Shown in pieces: positions 35,298 to 45,070 of a DNA stretch of 64,000 bases. This stretch comes from Flavobacteriales bacterium. GTDB lineage: Bacteria; Bacteroidota; Bacteroidia; Flavobacteriales_F; PHOS-HE28. The position numbers were made by a program, and so were the translations under genes. Location: positions 62,001 through 126,000 of the forward strand of contig JAEUSU010000006.1 in assembly GCA_016788635.1 (NCBI GenBank), read 5' to 3'. Under the pieces are notes generated by a model. That model did no database searches, was not told where the DNA came from, and worked only from the letters and a program-made list of their open reading frames with translations. Position 1 is the stretch's first letter; each line of letters begins with the position of its first letter.

Positions 35298-36776
35298 ATG
35301 AGCCTGAAGAGCGTCCTCGCAAAACCATACGCACACCTTGTTACACAGGCAGTGATGCGCAGGGCCTCGGACCCCGTGGGTACGCAGCTGGGCGTTTTGC
35401 GACAGCTGGTGCAGGTCGGAGCCGCCACCGCGTTCGGCAGGGAGCACAAGGTGCACCAGGTACATGACCACTCCGGCCTGGTGGAGGCGGTACCGCTTCG
35501 CGATTATGAAGGGTTCCGGCCCTACATCGAACGCATCATCGCTGGTGAGAGGAACGTCCTGTGGCCTGGAAGGCCACTTTATCTGTGCAAGACCAGCGGC
35601 ACCACCAGCGGCGCGAAGTACATCCCCATCACGCAGCATTCGCTTCCCAACCATATACACAGCGCACGGCGCGCCCTGCTCGCCCATATAAGCCACACCG
35701 GACGCACTGACTTCGTGGAAGGGAGGATGATCTTCCTGCAAGGCAGCCCCGTGCTGGACAGAAGCGGCCTCATCCCCACCGGCCGCCTCAGCGGCATTGT
35801 GGCCAACCACGTGCCACGCTACCTGTTGAAGAACCGCATGCCCTCCTTCGCCACCAACAGCATTGCCGACTGGGAGTCGAAGGTGGAGGCGATCGTCACC
35901 GAGACCATGCATGAGGACATGCGGTTGATCAGCGGCATACCGGCCTGGGTGCAGATGTACTTCGAGCGGCTGCTGGCGCGAACGGGCAAGCGCCACGTGA
36001 TGGAGGTCTTCCCCAACTTCTCATTCTTCGTGTACGGCGGGGTGAACTATGCGCCCTATCGCGCACGCATGGAGGCGCTGATCGGGGGAAGTGTGCCGAG
36101 CGTGGAGTTGTTCCCTGCCAGCGAAGGCTTCATTGCGTACCAGGACAAGGACAACGACGATGGCCTGCTGCTGGTGCTGGACAATGGGATCTACTTCGGC
36201 TTCATTCCCATGCAGGGGAATGACCGACGTCCGCGCTCCATCGCCGAAGTGGAGTTGAACACCCAGTACGCATTGGTGCTCTACACCAACGCAGGGCTTT
36301 GGGGATACGAGATCGGCGATACCATCCGGTTCGTTTCGCTCTCGCCACCACGCATCAAGGTCACGGGCCGTACCAAGCACTTCACCAGTGCCTTCGGTGA
36401 GCATGTCATCGCCGAGGAGGTGGAGGGCGCATTGAAGGACGCCATCGCCGCCGTGCCGTGCGAGGTGGCTGAGTTCACCGTGGCGCCGCAGCTTAACCCG
36501 GCCGAAGGGTTGCCGCACCACGAGTGGTTCATTGAGTTCGCTTCGCCGCCCACGGATGCGCACCGTTTCGCAGCGGCGGTCGATGCGGCCATGCAGCGTC
36601 GCAATGTGTATTACAAGGACCTCATCACCGGCAGGGTGCTGCGGCCGCTTGAGATCGCATTGGTACCGCGTGGTGGGTTCGCCGCGTGGATGAAGGCGCG
36701 CGGCATGAACGACGCGCAAAGCAAGGTGCCCCGCCTGGCGAACGACCGCCGGTACGTGGAGGGCCTGGTGCGCTGA
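35298..36776 (+). CDS. GH3 auxin-responsive promoter family protein (acyl-adenylating)
   Basis: This 492-residue protein belongs to the GH3 branch of the acyl-adenylate-forming superfamily. Plant members join amino acids to auxin or jasmonate; the bacterial role is not known. The ATP-binding loop TSGTTSGAKYIPIT is near residue 100. Other family motifs include FVYGGVNYAPYR, ELFPASEGFIAYQD, YTNAGLWGYEIGDTIRF and the hinge-like KVTGRTKHFTSAFGEHV. The enzyme therefore looks complete, with both the large and the small C-terminal domain. Its stop abuts the convergent lipoprotein stop with no spacer (36774-36779). Confidence 0.92.
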   Translation: MSLKSVLAKPYAHLVTQAVMRRASDPVGTQLGVLRQLVQVGAATAFGREHKVHQVHDHSGLVEAVPLRDYEGFRPYIERIIAGERNVLWPGRPLYLCKTSGTTSGAKYIPITQHSLPNHIHSARRALLAHISHTGRTDFVEGRMIFLQGSPVLDRSGLIPTGRLSGIVANHVPRYLLKNRMPSFATNSIADWESKVEAIVTETMHEDMRLISGIPAWVQMYFERLLARTGKRHVMEVFPNFSFFVYGGVNYAPYRARMEALIGGSVPSVELFPASEGFIAYQDKDNDDGLLLVLDNGIYFGFIPMQGNDRRPRSIAEVELNTQYALVLYTNAGLWGYEIGDTIRFVSLSPPRIKVTGRTKHFTSAFGEHVIAEEVEGALKDAIAAVPCEVAEFTVAPQLNPAEGLPHHEWFIEFASPPTDAHRFAAAVDAAMQRRNVYYKDLITGRVLRPLEIALVPRGGFAAWMKARGMNDAQSKVPRLANDRRYVEGLVR

Positions 36777-37604
36777 TCACTTTGCGCCCGCCTCGAAACG
36801 CAACAGTGGCGCCATGCGACCCTTGTTCAGCGATAGGCGCCCATCCTCACCGAGGGTGTAATTGTCCACCTGTTGCAGCGCTTTCATGAACGCATCCTCC
36901 ACGCTCATGTCCGGGCAGGCCATCATGGTGCTGCCAGCCTGGGTGAAGCGCAGCACACCCTTGGCCTCATCCAGCTCGTAACCGGCAAAAAAACTGTTGC
37001 AACCGGCGTTTCCCGCTGCACGCTTGTCCTGCGCGGTCAGGATCAGATGCGCCCCGGCCCCGGTGGACACAGGCACGGGCTTGCCCATCACCTCCACCAG
37101 CTGCCAACGGGTTCCCTCGAGCGGTTGCTTTGCGGACACGGCACCTGGCGTGGCCGCTTTGTTCAGCACGTAGCGATCTGCAAGGTCGCCAGTGATCGGC
37201 TTGCCTTCCAGGTCACGCTGGATCAGCCGCTCCTCGCCCACCTGATAGATGCCGGGGCGGCCTTCATTGCCCTGCAGCACTATGTGGTTGCCGTCATCCT
37301 TCCATGTGAAGCTTCCTTCCTGCACGAACGGCCCGGTGTTTTTCCCCAGGTATGCGGTGCGCAGCGTGTAGGTGCCATCGGTATTGAGCGTCAATTGTGT
37401 GGCAATGCCTTCACAGTCGGCACAAGGGACGGTCCCGCTGTAGGTGCCTGCCCAATCAAGCGCGTTGCGGCTGGTGTGGGCATCGGGTGCAGGGGTGGGG
37501 GCTCGTGCCGCTTCATCCGTGGGTCCGGCAGGTGTGCTGCAGGCCCCAAGAAGGAATAGGCAGCCCAGGAGACACAATGCTCCCGTTGGGAATGGAGGTT
37601 TCAT
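36777..37604 (-). CDS. NlpE N-terminal and META domain lipoprotein
   Basis: This 275-residue lipoprotein has a lipobox near residue 22 (LFLLGAC). The NlpE-like domain that follows has the CADCEGIATQLTL motif and a GTYTLRTAYLG strand. The second half is a META/HslJ-like domain (LEGTRWQLVEV, then AGNAGCNSFFAGY and MMACPDMSVEDAFMKAL). In enteric bacteria NlpE responds to surface contact or copper, and HslJ is a heat-shock envelope protein. Here an envelope stress or metal-linked role is only an inference. I chose the ATG at 37604; another is at 37616. Confidence 0.9.
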   Translation of the reverse strand: MKPPFPTGALCLLGCLFLLGACSTPAGPTDEAARAPTPAPDAHTSRNALDWAGTYSGTVPCADCEGIATQLTLNTDGTYTLRTAYLGKNTGPFVQEGSFTWKDDGNHIVLQGNEGRPGIYQVGEERLIQRDLEGKPITGDLADRYVLNKAATPGAVSAKQPLEGTRWQLVEVMGKPVPVSTGAGAHLILTAQDKRAAGNAGCNSFFAGYELDEAKGVLRFTQAGSTMMACPDMSVEDAFMKALQQVDNYTLGEDGRLSLNKGRMAPLLRFEAGAK

Positions 37605-37843
37605 GGATGAATGCATCTGGTTGTTGAGCCCTGTGAACAGGAACGTGTCATGAAAGTACATCGCGAGCAAAAGAACACGGCAGCGGTGAACCTGTTCGGT
37701 GGATGGTCGCAAGCCGAGGAACGAACGGGCGGACCGTTCTCCGGACCGCGATCGGTGCACCTGGTCGGCTTGCGGAAGGCGCCGTCAACAAGACAGGACC
37801 AAGGGAACGGCCCCATCTAACTTGCGCCTCTTCAACCACACCC

Positions 37844-39250
37844 ATGCGCCGCCTATCCATTCTCATCGTTCTGCTGTGCTTCAATGCCGCACCATTGACA
37901 TTGTTGGGCCAGGGCTCGGACATTTTCAAGGACGGACTGCGGGTCCGGCTGAATGACCAGGATGATGCGTTCGTGCGCTTCCTGCTCTGGAACCAGATCT
38001 GGGCGAGATACCTGGAGACCAACCCGGGAACCCAGGTCAACGGCACCCCCGTGAACAGCATGTTCGACATCGGGATACGCCGCGCACGTCTCCTCATGTA
38101 CGCTCAGGTCAGCCCGCGGTACCGCATCATTTTCCATGCGGGCATCAACAACCAGACCTTCGCAACAGGCGGTGTACCAAATGGCGGGGTCACGGGTAAT
38201 GGGGGTGATTTCACCTCGGGGAAGAAGCCCCAGGTCTTTGTGCACGATGCATGGAACGAATACGACATCGTGCCGGAGGTGAAGCAGCCGGATGGGCGCA
38301 TCCAGCCGTTCAGCCTTACCGCTGGCGTGGGCCTGCACTATTGGAACTCGGTCTCGCGCATGACCAATGGCAGCACGGTCAACTTCCTGGCCATTGATGC
38401 CCCCATCTTCAACTGGTTCACCATTGAGCAAAGCGACCAGTTCGCCCGCCAGTTCGGCTTGTTCCTGAAAGGAAGGGTGGGCCGGCTCGACTACCGCATG
38501 CACCTGAACAAGCCCTTCGCCACCAATGCCGAGCCGGTCGCCAGTGCACGGCCGGTCGCGGTGGACAACAATGGCGCCGGCAAGGCCGCTTATGGTGGCT
38601 ACTTCATGTACCAGTTCATGGACCTGGAGAACAACCTGATGCCGTATACCGTCGGCACCTACCTGGGGACACAGCGCGTGTTCAACATCGGGGCGGGCAT
38701 TTACAGCCAGCAAGCAGGAACGCGCAGTGCCGTGGTACAGAGCACGGATACCATCATTCAGCAGCATGACATTCGGGTGCTCGGTCTCGATGTGTTCGCA
38801 GACCTGCCCTTCGGCGGTGAGAAGAACATGGCGGTGACCGCGTACAGTGTGCTGTACCTGCATGACTGGGGGCCCCGCTACTTCCGCACGGTGGGGATCA
38901 TGAACCCCGGTGCGCCGGACCCCGAGTTCACCGGCCAACGCTCCGAGACCGGCGCTGGTAACGCGAGGCCCATGCTCGGCACGGGGAATATCTGGTACAC
39001 CCAGGCCGGGCTGTTACTACCGAAATGGAACAACTCGAAGGTCCGCTATCAACCCTTTGTGGCCTACACCATGCAGGATCTCGAAGCGCTTGAAGAGCCC
39101 ATGGGCTCATTCGATGCGGGGTTCAACATCCTGCTGGACGGCCACCATGCCAAGCTCACCTTTCAATACCGCGACCGGCCGATGGTGGTGGGAGGAAAAA
39201 GCGCGGGCACGCTGGGCGAGTTCATCCTGCAGGCACAGGTCTACCTGTAG
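37844..39250 (+). CDS. Outer-membrane porin-like protein (OprP type)
   Basis: This 468-residue protein has a signal peptide (MRRLSILIVLLCFNAAPLTLLGQ). A long run of amphipathic beta strands follows, such as FDIGIRRARLLMYAQVSPRY and LFLKGRVGRLDYRMHL, which resemble the phosphate-selective porin family. The last strand ends LGEFILQAQVYL, as in barrel proteins. The frame is open upstream to 37703, but the signal peptide fixes the start at 37844. The gene converges with the bestrophin gene. Cargo is unknown. A second porin-like protein is encoded inside the urea island at 46652. Confidence 0.8.
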   Translation: MRRLSILIVLLCFNAAPLTLLGQGSDIFKDGLRVRLNDQDDAFVRFLLWNQIWARYLETNPGTQVNGTPVNSMFDIGIRRARLLMYAQVSPRYRIIFHAGINNQTFATGGVPNGGVTGNGGDFTSGKKPQVFVHDAWNEYDIVPEVKQPDGRIQPFSLTAGVGLHYWNSVSRMTNGSTVNFLAIDAPIFNWFTIEQSDQFARQFGLFLKGRVGRLDYRMHLNKPFATNAEPVASARPVAVDNNGAGKAAYGGYFMYQFMDLENNLMPYTVGTYLGTQRVFNIGAGIYSQQAGTRSAVVQSTDTIIQQHDIRVLGLDVFADLPFGGEKNMAVTAYSVLYLHDWGPRYFRTVGIMNPGAPDPEFTGQRSETGAGNARPMLGTGNIWYTQAGLLLPKWNNSKVRYQPFVAYTMQDLEALEEPMGSFDAGFNILLDGHHAKLTFQYRDRPMVVGGKSAGTLGEFILQAQVYL

Positions 39251-39296
39251 CGCCATTCCGCACCGCCACGCCTGGGCCGGCGGCCTGGCGCACGGA

Positions 39297-40316
39297 TCAC
39301 ATCAAGATCTCGTTCACAGGCTTGAGCAGTTCGGGCACTTCCTTCTCGCCAAGGACCTGAAGCAGGTCCACCTCAATGATGCGTGCAATGGCGGTGATGG
39401 GCACATCGTTGGCACCGCCGGAGAACGGGTTCTCGTTGATCTCGCCCACGCGGTCCATCGTGTGGAACACCCAGCCGATCAAGGCCCCGAAAGGGATGGT
39501 GAGCCACACGAAGCCCCGGCGGATCTCGGCGAACTCGTGCACCATGCCGAAGGGCAGCAGCACAATGAAGAGCCACACGAAGTAGTGGTTCATGGAAGCC
39601 AGTTGACGGGGATAGGGGAAGTTCTTGATCCGTTCGCTTGAACCCTGGTCGCGCACCAGGTCAGCCAGGACTTTCGCAAGGTTCACATGACTGTAGTGGT
39701 CCAGCCGGCCCTGTTCCTTCAGCAGGCGCAGTTCCACGGACTGCCTGGCCAGCAATTGGGTGGTGGCGTTGGCCGCCTGCATCACATCGGCCACTTCCCG
39801 GGGGTCCAGGTATTTCTCGAGCTGTGCTTGAAGATCATTGGCCTGTTCGGCCACTTGAAGTGTGCGCCGCATTTCCAAGTTGATCGGCTTGTCGCGATCT
39901 TCCCATACGCGTGGTTGGCGGAGCTGGTAGCGGAGCGCGGTCACCCAGGCCAGATGCCGCATGATCAAGCGACGGCGGATGATGGGGAGCTCAGCGTCAC
40001 TTGCCGGGTCCATGCCCTTGGGTGTACCGACCAGATCGTGCGTCATGAAGCCCCACGTACGGCTGTTGTTGATGATGCTGCCCCAGATGGTGCGGGCCTC
40101 CCACAGGCGGCTGTACGTGGCGTTGTTCTTGAAACCCACCAGAAAGGCCACGGCCGTGCCCAACAGCGCGATGGGCAGCCAGGGAAGCATGAGCCAGGTA
40201 AGCCCCAGGGCCTTGTAAGCGAAGGTGGGAATGGCGGCGATGAGCAGGAAGACGACGATCTCCCGCCGTGTCCATCTCAGGACCAAGGGGAATGCGAAGT
40301 GTTTTCCGGAATGCAT
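39297..40316 (-). CDS. Bestrophin family ion channel
   Basis: This 339-residue membrane protein matches prokaryotic bestrophins, which form pentameric ion channels. The N terminus has two helices (IVVFLLIAAIPTFAYKALGL and LPWLPIALLGTAVAFLVGF). The conserved FKNNATYSRLWEARTIWGSIINNSR motif region follows. The C-terminal half carries YPRQLASMNHYFVWLFIVLLPF and the closing ENPFSGGANDVPI segment. It is divergent from the urease operon and shares a 335-base intergenic region with it. Selectivity (anion or cation) cannot be told from sequence alone. Confidence 0.92.
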   Translation of the reverse strand: MHSGKHFAFPLVLRWTRREIVVFLLIAAIPTFAYKALGLTWLMLPWLPIALLGTAVAFLVGFKNNATYSRLWEARTIWGSIINNSRTWGFMTHDLVGTPKGMDPASDAELPIIRRRLIMRHLAWVTALRYQLRQPRVWEDRDKPINLEMRRTLQVAEQANDLQAQLEKYLDPREVADVMQAANATTQLLARQSVELRLLKEQGRLDHYSHVNLAKVLADLVRDQGSSERIKNFPYPRQLASMNHYFVWLFIVLLPFGMVHEFAEIRRGFVWLTIPFGALIGWVFHTMDRVGEINENPFSGGANDVPITAIARIIEVDLLQVLGEKEVPELLKPVNEILM

Positions 40317-40651
40317 GTGAACAGCGGAATGACGGGGTGAAATATAGGATCACAGGGTGGCTGCAAGGAAAGCGGTGGACCAGGTGCAGGAACGTGCTGT
40401 CAAGGACAGGGAGACCCTAGTAGTGGGACAAGGCCCTTGTACAGCGGCTCCGGCACCGGTCACATATGCCCCAGGTTATCCACACGTAAAGTGTGTGCGT
40501 CCACTTGGTTATTTAAGGTTAACATCTGGCATGGAGCTGAACGGAATATGCAGTTCGATGCCTAGCTTTGGCATAACGACAATCCGTTCGCCAGGGATCG
40601 AGCCTTTCTTGGCGGGCTACAAACAGAGAAGCACCAAACCCCATCGAAGCC
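40317..40651. other. Divergent intergenic region between bestrophin and urease genes, 335 bases
   Basis: This spacer must hold the urease promoter. It has a visibly lower GC stretch around 40490-40560. A full -7 match, TAGCTTTG, is at 40563-40570 on the plus strand. I looked for a NikR-type palindrome (GTATGA and TCATAC at a fixed distance) and did not see one, nor an obvious riboswitch fold. No small gene was recognised. Confidence 0.5.
40563..40570 (+). promoter_or_regulatory. Candidate -7 element of the urease operon
   Basis: TAGCTTTG matches TAnnTTTG and lies about 80 bases before the ureA start. At the -33 distance only a one-mismatch CTG is found, so the call rests mainly on the -7 element. 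Confidence 0.4.
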
Positions 40652-40954
40652 ATGCACCTGACACCCCGAGAATCCGAAAAGCTCATGCTTCACCTGGCGG
40701 GTGAAGTGGCGGCCAAGCGCAAACAGCGCGGGCTGAAGTTGAACTATCCCGAATCCATCGCCTACATCTCCAGCCATTTGTTGGAGGCCGCACGCGATGG
40801 CCGAAGCGTGGCCGACCTGATGCAATGGGGGGCCACCCTTCTTACGCGCAATGATGTCATGGAGGGCGTGCCTGAGATGATCGCCGACGTGCAGATCGAG
40901 GCCACCTTTCCAGATGGCATCAAACTGGTCACGGTACACACCCCCATCCGTTGA
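40652..40954 (+). CDS. ureA: Urease subunit gamma
   Basis: This 100-residue small structural subunit of urease begins [20 protein letters not shown] and contains the conserved [21 protein letters not shown] segment and the [21 protein letters not shown] end. It assembles with UreB and UreC into the urea-hydrolysing enzyme. It is the first gene of the island; ureB follows after 19 bases. Confidence 0.98.
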   Translation: MHLTPRESEKLMLHLAGEVAAKRKQRGLKLNYPESIAYISSHLLEAARDGRSVADLMQWGATLLTRNDVMEGVPEMIADVQIEATFPDGIKLVTVHTPIR

Positions 40955-40973
40955 ACCCACAAACGCAACAGCC

Positions 40974-41348
40974 ATGATACCTGGAGAGTACTTCATCAAA
41001 AAGGGCAACATTGATTGCAATGTGGGCCGCGAGACCGTGAAGATCAAGGTGGCCAACACGGGCGACCGTCCGGTGCAGATCGGATCCCACTACCACTTCT
41101 TCGAAGCGAACCGCATGATGAGCTTCGACCGCGCAAAGGCCTTCGGCATGCGCCTGAACATCGCATCCGGCACCGCTGTGCGCTTTGAGCCGGGCGAGGA
41201 GAAGACCGTGGAGCTGGTGGCCTATGCAGGCCTGCGCCGCGCCTTCGGCAACAACAACCTGGTGAACGGGGATACCACACGCGAGTACAACAAACAACAG
41301 AGCCTGGCCATGCTTCCTGGCAGGAACTTCAAAAACACCAAGCCATGA
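40974..41348 (+). CDS. ureB: Urease subunit beta
   Basis: This 124-residue protein begins [20 protein letters not shown] and shows the beta-subunit core [21 protein letters not shown] and the R-x-D-R-x-x-A-x-G-x-R-L-N-I segment ([17 protein letters not shown]). I chose the ATG at 40974, since the upstream open stretch lies over the end of ureA. Its stop overlaps the ureC start by 4 bases. Confidence 0.98.
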   Translation: MIPGEYFIKKGNIDCNVGRETVKIKVANTGDRPVQIGSHYHFFEANRMMSFDRAKAFGMRLNIASGTAVRFEPGEEKTVELVAYAGLRRAFGNNNLVNGDTTREYNKQQSLAMLPGRNFKNTKP

Positions 41349-43066
41349 GCATGAAGATCGACAGAGAGAAGTACGCCGGCATGTACGGCCCCACCACGGG
41401 CGACAAAGTGCGGCTGGGCGATACGGACATCATCGTGGAGATCGAGAAGGACTTCACGGTATATGGCGACGAGGTCAAGTTCGGCGGTGGCAAGACCATC
41501 CGCGATGGCATGGCCCAATCCAGCGTGGCCACGCGCGACCAGGGTGTGCTCGACATGGTGATCACCAACGTGATGGTGATCGACCACTGGGGCATTGTGA
41601 AGGGCGATGTGGGCATCAAGGATGGCCGCATCGTGGGTGTGGGCAAGGCCGGGAACCACGACACCATGGCCGGGGTGGACCGCAACATGGTCATCGGCGC
41701 ATCCACCGAGGTGCACGGTGGCCAGGGACTCATCCTCACCGCCGGTGCGATCGACACGCACATCCACTTCATCAGCCCGCAGCAGGTGGAGCATGCCCTG
41801 TACAGCGGCACCACCACCATGATCGGCGGAGGTACCGGACCGGCGGATGGCACCAATGCGACCACCGTTACCCCGGGCAAATGGAACATCAAGCGGATGC
41901 TCCAGGCCCTCGAAGGCCTGCCGATGAACTTCGGTCTTTTCGGCAAGGGCAACTGTGCCACGGACGCACCGCTGGAGGAGCAGATCGAGGCGGGTGCCCT
42001 GGGCCTGAAGCTTCACGAGGATTGGGGTACTTCACCAGCGGCCATCGATACGGCGCTGCGTGTGGCGGACAAGTACGACATCCAGATCGCCATCCACACG
42101 GATACCCTCAATGAGGCGGGTTTCCTGGAGGACACGATGAATGCGATCAATGGACGGGTCATCCACACCTTCCACACCGAAGGTGCGGGCGGCGGTCACG
42201 CACCGGATATCATCAAGATCTCGATGTATCCCAACGTGCTCCCCGCTTCCACCAACCCCACCAAGCCCTTCACGGTGAATACGGTGGATGAGCACCTGGA
42301 CATGCTCATGGTGTGCCACCACCTGAAGAAGACCATTCCGGAGGACGTGGCCTTTGCCGACTCACGCATCCGCAAGGAGACCATTGCTGCGGAGGACATC
42401 CTGCATGACATGGGGGTGTTCAGCATGATGAGCTCGGACTCACAGGCCATGGGCCGCATCAGCGAGGTCATCATCCGCACCTGGCAGACCGCGGACAAGA
42501 TGAAGAAGCAGCGTGGCGCATTGCCCGAGGACAAGGGCAAGGACAACGACAACTTCCGCGCGAAGCGTTACGTGGCCAAGTACACCATCAACCCGGCCAT
42601 CGCACAGGGCATCTCCCAGTATGTGGGATCCGTGGAGGGCGGCAAGATCGCCGACCTGGTGCTCTGGAAGCCCTCCTTCTTCGGCGTGAAGCCTGAAATG
42701 ATCATCAAAGGCGGCATGATCATCGCCGCTCGCATGGGCGATCCGAGCGCATCCATCCCCACACCGCAGCCGGTCATCTACCGGAACATGTTCGGTGCCT
42801 TCGGCAAGGCCATGAACAAGACCTGCATGACCTTCGTTTCCCAGGCGGGCTACAACAATGGCATTGCCGAGGAGTACGGATTGGAGCGGCTGGTGCTGCC
42901 TGTGGAAGGCTGTCGCAACATCTCCAAAAAGGACATGGTGCACAATGACAAGACCCCGGACATCACGGTGAACCCCGAGAACTACGAGGTGAGGGTGGAT
43001 GGGGAATTGATCACCTGTGAACCCGTGAGCGTGGTGCCCCTGGGCCAGCGCTACTTCATGTTCTGA
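41345..43066 (+). CDS. ureC: Urease subunit alpha (catalytic)
   Basis: This 573-residue nickel enzyme splits urea into ammonia and carbamate. Every metal ligand is present with a constant offset of 5 from the Klebsiella numbering: H139 and H141 (DTHIHF), carbamylated K222 (LKLHEDWG), H251 (AIHTDTLN), H277 ([14 protein letters not shown]) and D365 (SSDSQAMG). The flap His, in VCHHLKK, is also conserved. The enzyme should be fully active once nickel is loaded. The start overlaps the ureB stop (ATGA). Confidence 0.99.
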   Translation: MSMKIDREKYAGMYGPTTGDKVRLGDTDIIVEIEKDFTVYGDEVKFGGGKTIRDGMAQSSVATRDQGVLDMVITNVMVIDHWGIVKGDVGIKDGRIVGVGKAGNHDTMAGVDRNMVIGASTEVHGGQGLILTAGAIDTHIHFISPQQVEHALYSGTTTMIGGGTGPADGTNATTVTPGKWNIKRMLQALEGLPMNFGLFGKGNCATDAPLEEQIEAGALGLKLHEDWGTSPAAIDTALRVADKYDIQIAIHTDTLNEAGFLEDTMNAINGRVIHTFHTEGAGGGHAPDIIKISMYPNVLPASTNPTKPFTVNTVDEHLDMLMVCHHLKKTIPEDVAFADSRIRKETIAAEDILHDMGVFSMMSSDSQAMGRISEVIIRTWQTADKMKKQRGALPEDKGKDNDNFRAKRYVAKYTINPAIAQGISQYVGSVEGGKIADLVLWKPSFFGVKPEMIIKGGMIIAARMGDPSASIPTPQPVIYRNMFGAFGKAMNKTCMTFVSQAGYNNGIAEEYGLERLVLPVEGCRNISKKDMVHNDKTPDITVNPENYEVRVDGELITCEPVSVVPLGQRYFMF

Positions 43067-43085
43067 TAACCCTTGTGCTACTGCG

Positions 43086-43116
43086 GCCTGCCGTCACCTT
43101 ATTGGTGGCGGCAGGC
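43086..43116 (+). other. Strong hairpin between ureC and ureE
   Basis: Bases 43086-43098 pair with 43104-43116 (13 bp with a single G-U pair) around a 5-base TTATT loop. No T-run follows. In the mRNA it would separate the structural genes from the accessory genes, so it could slow the polymerase or protect the ureABC message from 3' decay. Confidence 0.7.
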
Positions 43117-43151
43117 GCGGTGGTCCCTTGTCCCGTACAGAACAGCGCGCA

Positions 43152-43664
43152 ATGATCATCGAGCACATCGTAGGCAACCTGCGTGACATGGATGCCGGCG
43201 GGCGACGGCTGGACCCGGTCCGCATCCAGTGGTTCGAGGCCGGCAAGCGCATCCAGCGGCGCAAGTCGGACGGCGGGCTTGATCTGGCCATCCGCTTCTT
43301 CAAGGAAGGTCAGCGCCTTCAGCAGGATGACATTTTATTCATGGACGAGGAACGCCTGGTGGTGGTGGAGATCGAGCCCTGCGAAGCCATCCAGGTAACC
43401 CCGGGCAGCCTGTACGAAATGGGCAGCGCCTGCTACGAGATCGGCAACAAGCACCTGCCCTTGTTCATCCAGGACGATGTGATCCTGCTTCCCTTCGAGG
43501 CACCCATCTTCCGCTGGCTCAGCGCCAAGGGATTCCGCACGGAGAAGGTGGAAGCCAAACTGCTGAACCTGCTGAACACCACAGTGCAGCCACACGGACA
43601 TGCCCTTGAGGGTGAAGAGGGCGGTTCCTTGTTCTCCAAGATCATGGCCCTGGCCGGGAAATAG
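43152..43664 (+). CDS. ureE: Urease accessory protein UreE (nickel chaperone)
   Basis: This 170-residue protein has the UreE layout: an N-terminal peptide-binding-like domain (RRKSDGGLDLAIRFFKEGQRL) and a C-terminal metal-binding domain with YEMGSACYEIGNKHLPLF, whose His is the conserved nickel ligand. Unlike some homologues it has no His-rich tail, only QPHGH near the end. I chose the ATG at 43152 (MIIEHIVGNL) over the TTG at 43128. Its stop is followed at once by the ureF ATG. Confidence 0.93.
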   Translation: MIIEHIVGNLRDMDAGGRRLDPVRIQWFEAGKRIQRRKSDGGLDLAIRFFKEGQRLQQDDILFMDEERLVVVEIEPCEAIQVTPGSLYEMGSACYEIGNKHLPLFIQDDVILLPFEAPIFRWLSAKGFRTEKVEAKLLNLLNTTVQPHGHALEGEEGGSLFSKIMALAGK

Positions 43665-44375
43665 ATGGGCAAGCGCGCACAACCCACCATGCAGAACTAC
43701 CTGCCCCAGTTGCTGCATTTGTCGGACCCGACCCTGCCGATCGGCGGCTTCTCGCACAGCAGCGGCTTGGAGACGTACGTGCAGCTCCGGCTCGTGAAGG
43801 ATGAGGCGAGCACCGAGGAGTTCGTCCGCAACATGATCACGAACAACCTGCGATACAACGATGCCGCCGTGGTGCGTTTCGCCTACGAGGCGTGTATGCG
43901 CGGCGATGGAGACGAGCTGGTCGCGCTGGACCAGGAGTGTGCGGCCCTGAAGGCGCCGATGGAACTGAAGCAAGCCAGCCGCAAGCTGGGCATAAGGCTG
44001 CTGCGCATCTTTGAGCGACAGGTGGACCCCGACCTGATCCGGGACTACAAAAAGGCCATTGAACAGGGGTACGCGGACGGACAATATGCCGTGGTCTTCG
44101 GCCTGTACGCCTACCTCTTCAAGATCCCGGTCCAGGCGGCGGTCTATTCCTTCCTGCACACCTCCACGGTGGGCATGATCACGAACGCCGTGAAACTGGT
44201 GCCGTTGGGGCAGCTTTCCGGGCAGGATATCCTGTTCCGGATGTATGCCGTGATGAACGAGACCACGGACCAGGTGCTGGCGTTGGACCGCTCCCTGCTT
44301 GGCGTATGCAACATAGGATTCGACATTCGCTGCATGCAGCATGAGCGATTGTATTCGCGGCTCTATATGTCTTGA
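43665..44375 (+). CDS. ureF: Urease accessory protein UreF
   Basis: This 236-residue all-helical protein works with UreG and UreD in nickel insertion. The N terminus shows the family signature LSDPTLPIGGFSHSSGLET, and the second half has YAVVFGLYAYLFKIP and AVKLVPLGQLSGQDILF. Length is normal. It starts at the base after the ureE stop, so the two are coupled. Confidence 0.95.
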   Translation: MGKRAQPTMQNYLPQLLHLSDPTLPIGGFSHSSGLETYVQLRLVKDEASTEEFVRNMITNNLRYNDAAVVRFAYEACMRGDGDELVALDQECAALKAPMELKQASRKLGIRLLRIFERQVDPDLIRDYKKAIEQGYADGQYAVVFGLYAYLFKIPVQAAVYSFLHTSTVGMITNAVKLVPLGQLSGQDILFRMYAVMNETTDQVLALDRSLLGVCNIGFDIRCMQHERLYSRLYMS

Positions 44376-44408
44376 TCGGAACGAGCATTACACGAACGAA
44401 CACAGAAC

Positions 44409-45050
44409 ATGAAGGACAGGAAATATGTGAAGATCGGAGTGGCAGGCCCTGTGGGCTCTGGCAAGACCGCCCTCCTGGAGCGGTTGTCACGCCTGATGAT
44501 GAACGACTACAGCATCGGCGTGATCACGAACGACATCTACACCAAGGAGGACGCCGAGTTCCTGACAAGGAATAGCGCGCTGCCCAAGGAGCGGATCATT
44601 GGCGTGGAGACCGGCGGCTGCCCGCACACGGCCATTCGGGAAGACGCGAGCATGAACCTGGAGGCCGTGGAGGAAATGGCGGGAAGGCATCCGGACGCGG
44701 AGATCATCTTCATTGAAAGCGGCGGCGACAACCTGTCGGCCACCTTCAGCCCGGACCTGGCGGATGTCACCATTTTCGTGATCGATGTGGCCGAGGGCGA
44801 CAAGATCCCACGCAAGGGTGGCCCGGGCATCACCCGGTCCGACCTGCTGGTGATCAACAAGATCGACCTGGCGCCCTATGTGAATGCCGATCTGGGGGTG
44901 ATGGAACGCGATGCGCGGAAAATGCGGAACGGAGCGCCCTTCGTGTTCACCAACCTGATGAAGCTGCACGGCGTGGATGGCGTGATCGGTTGGATCAGGA
45001 AATATGCCCTGTTGGAGGAAGTGGAGGAGCCCGCCGCACTTGTACGCTGA
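44409..45050 (+). CDS. ureG: Urease accessory GTPase UreG
   Basis: This 213-residue SIMIBI-class GTPase drives nickel delivery to urease. The P-loop is GPVGSGKT at residues 13-20. The metal-binding CPH is in [11 protein letters not shown], the family motif IESGGDNL follows, and the base-recognition motif is VINKIDLAP. All functional residues are present. Short gaps of 33 and 20 bases link it to ureF and ureD. Confidence 0.98.
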   Translation: MKDRKYVKIGVAGPVGSGKTALLERLSRLMMNDYSIGVITNDIYTKEDAEFLTRNSALPKERIIGVETGGCPHTAIREDASMNLEAVEEMAGRHPDAEIIFIESGGDNLSATFSPDLADVTIFVIDVAEGDKIPRKGGPGITRSDLLVINKIDLAPYVNADLGVMERDARKMRNGAPFVFTNLMKLHGVDGVIGWIRKYALLEEVEEPAALVR

Positions 45051-45070
45051 GCGCGTCAATGGAATGATCC

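Noticed and set aside
40317-40651. NikR operator or nickel riboswitch before ureA
   Set aside because: I looked for the spaced GTATGA/TCATAC palindrome and a riboswitch-like multi-stem pattern and saw neither.
43128-43151. TTG start for ureE at 43128
   Set aside because: The ATG at 43152 gives the normal UreE N terminus and lies clear of the hairpin.
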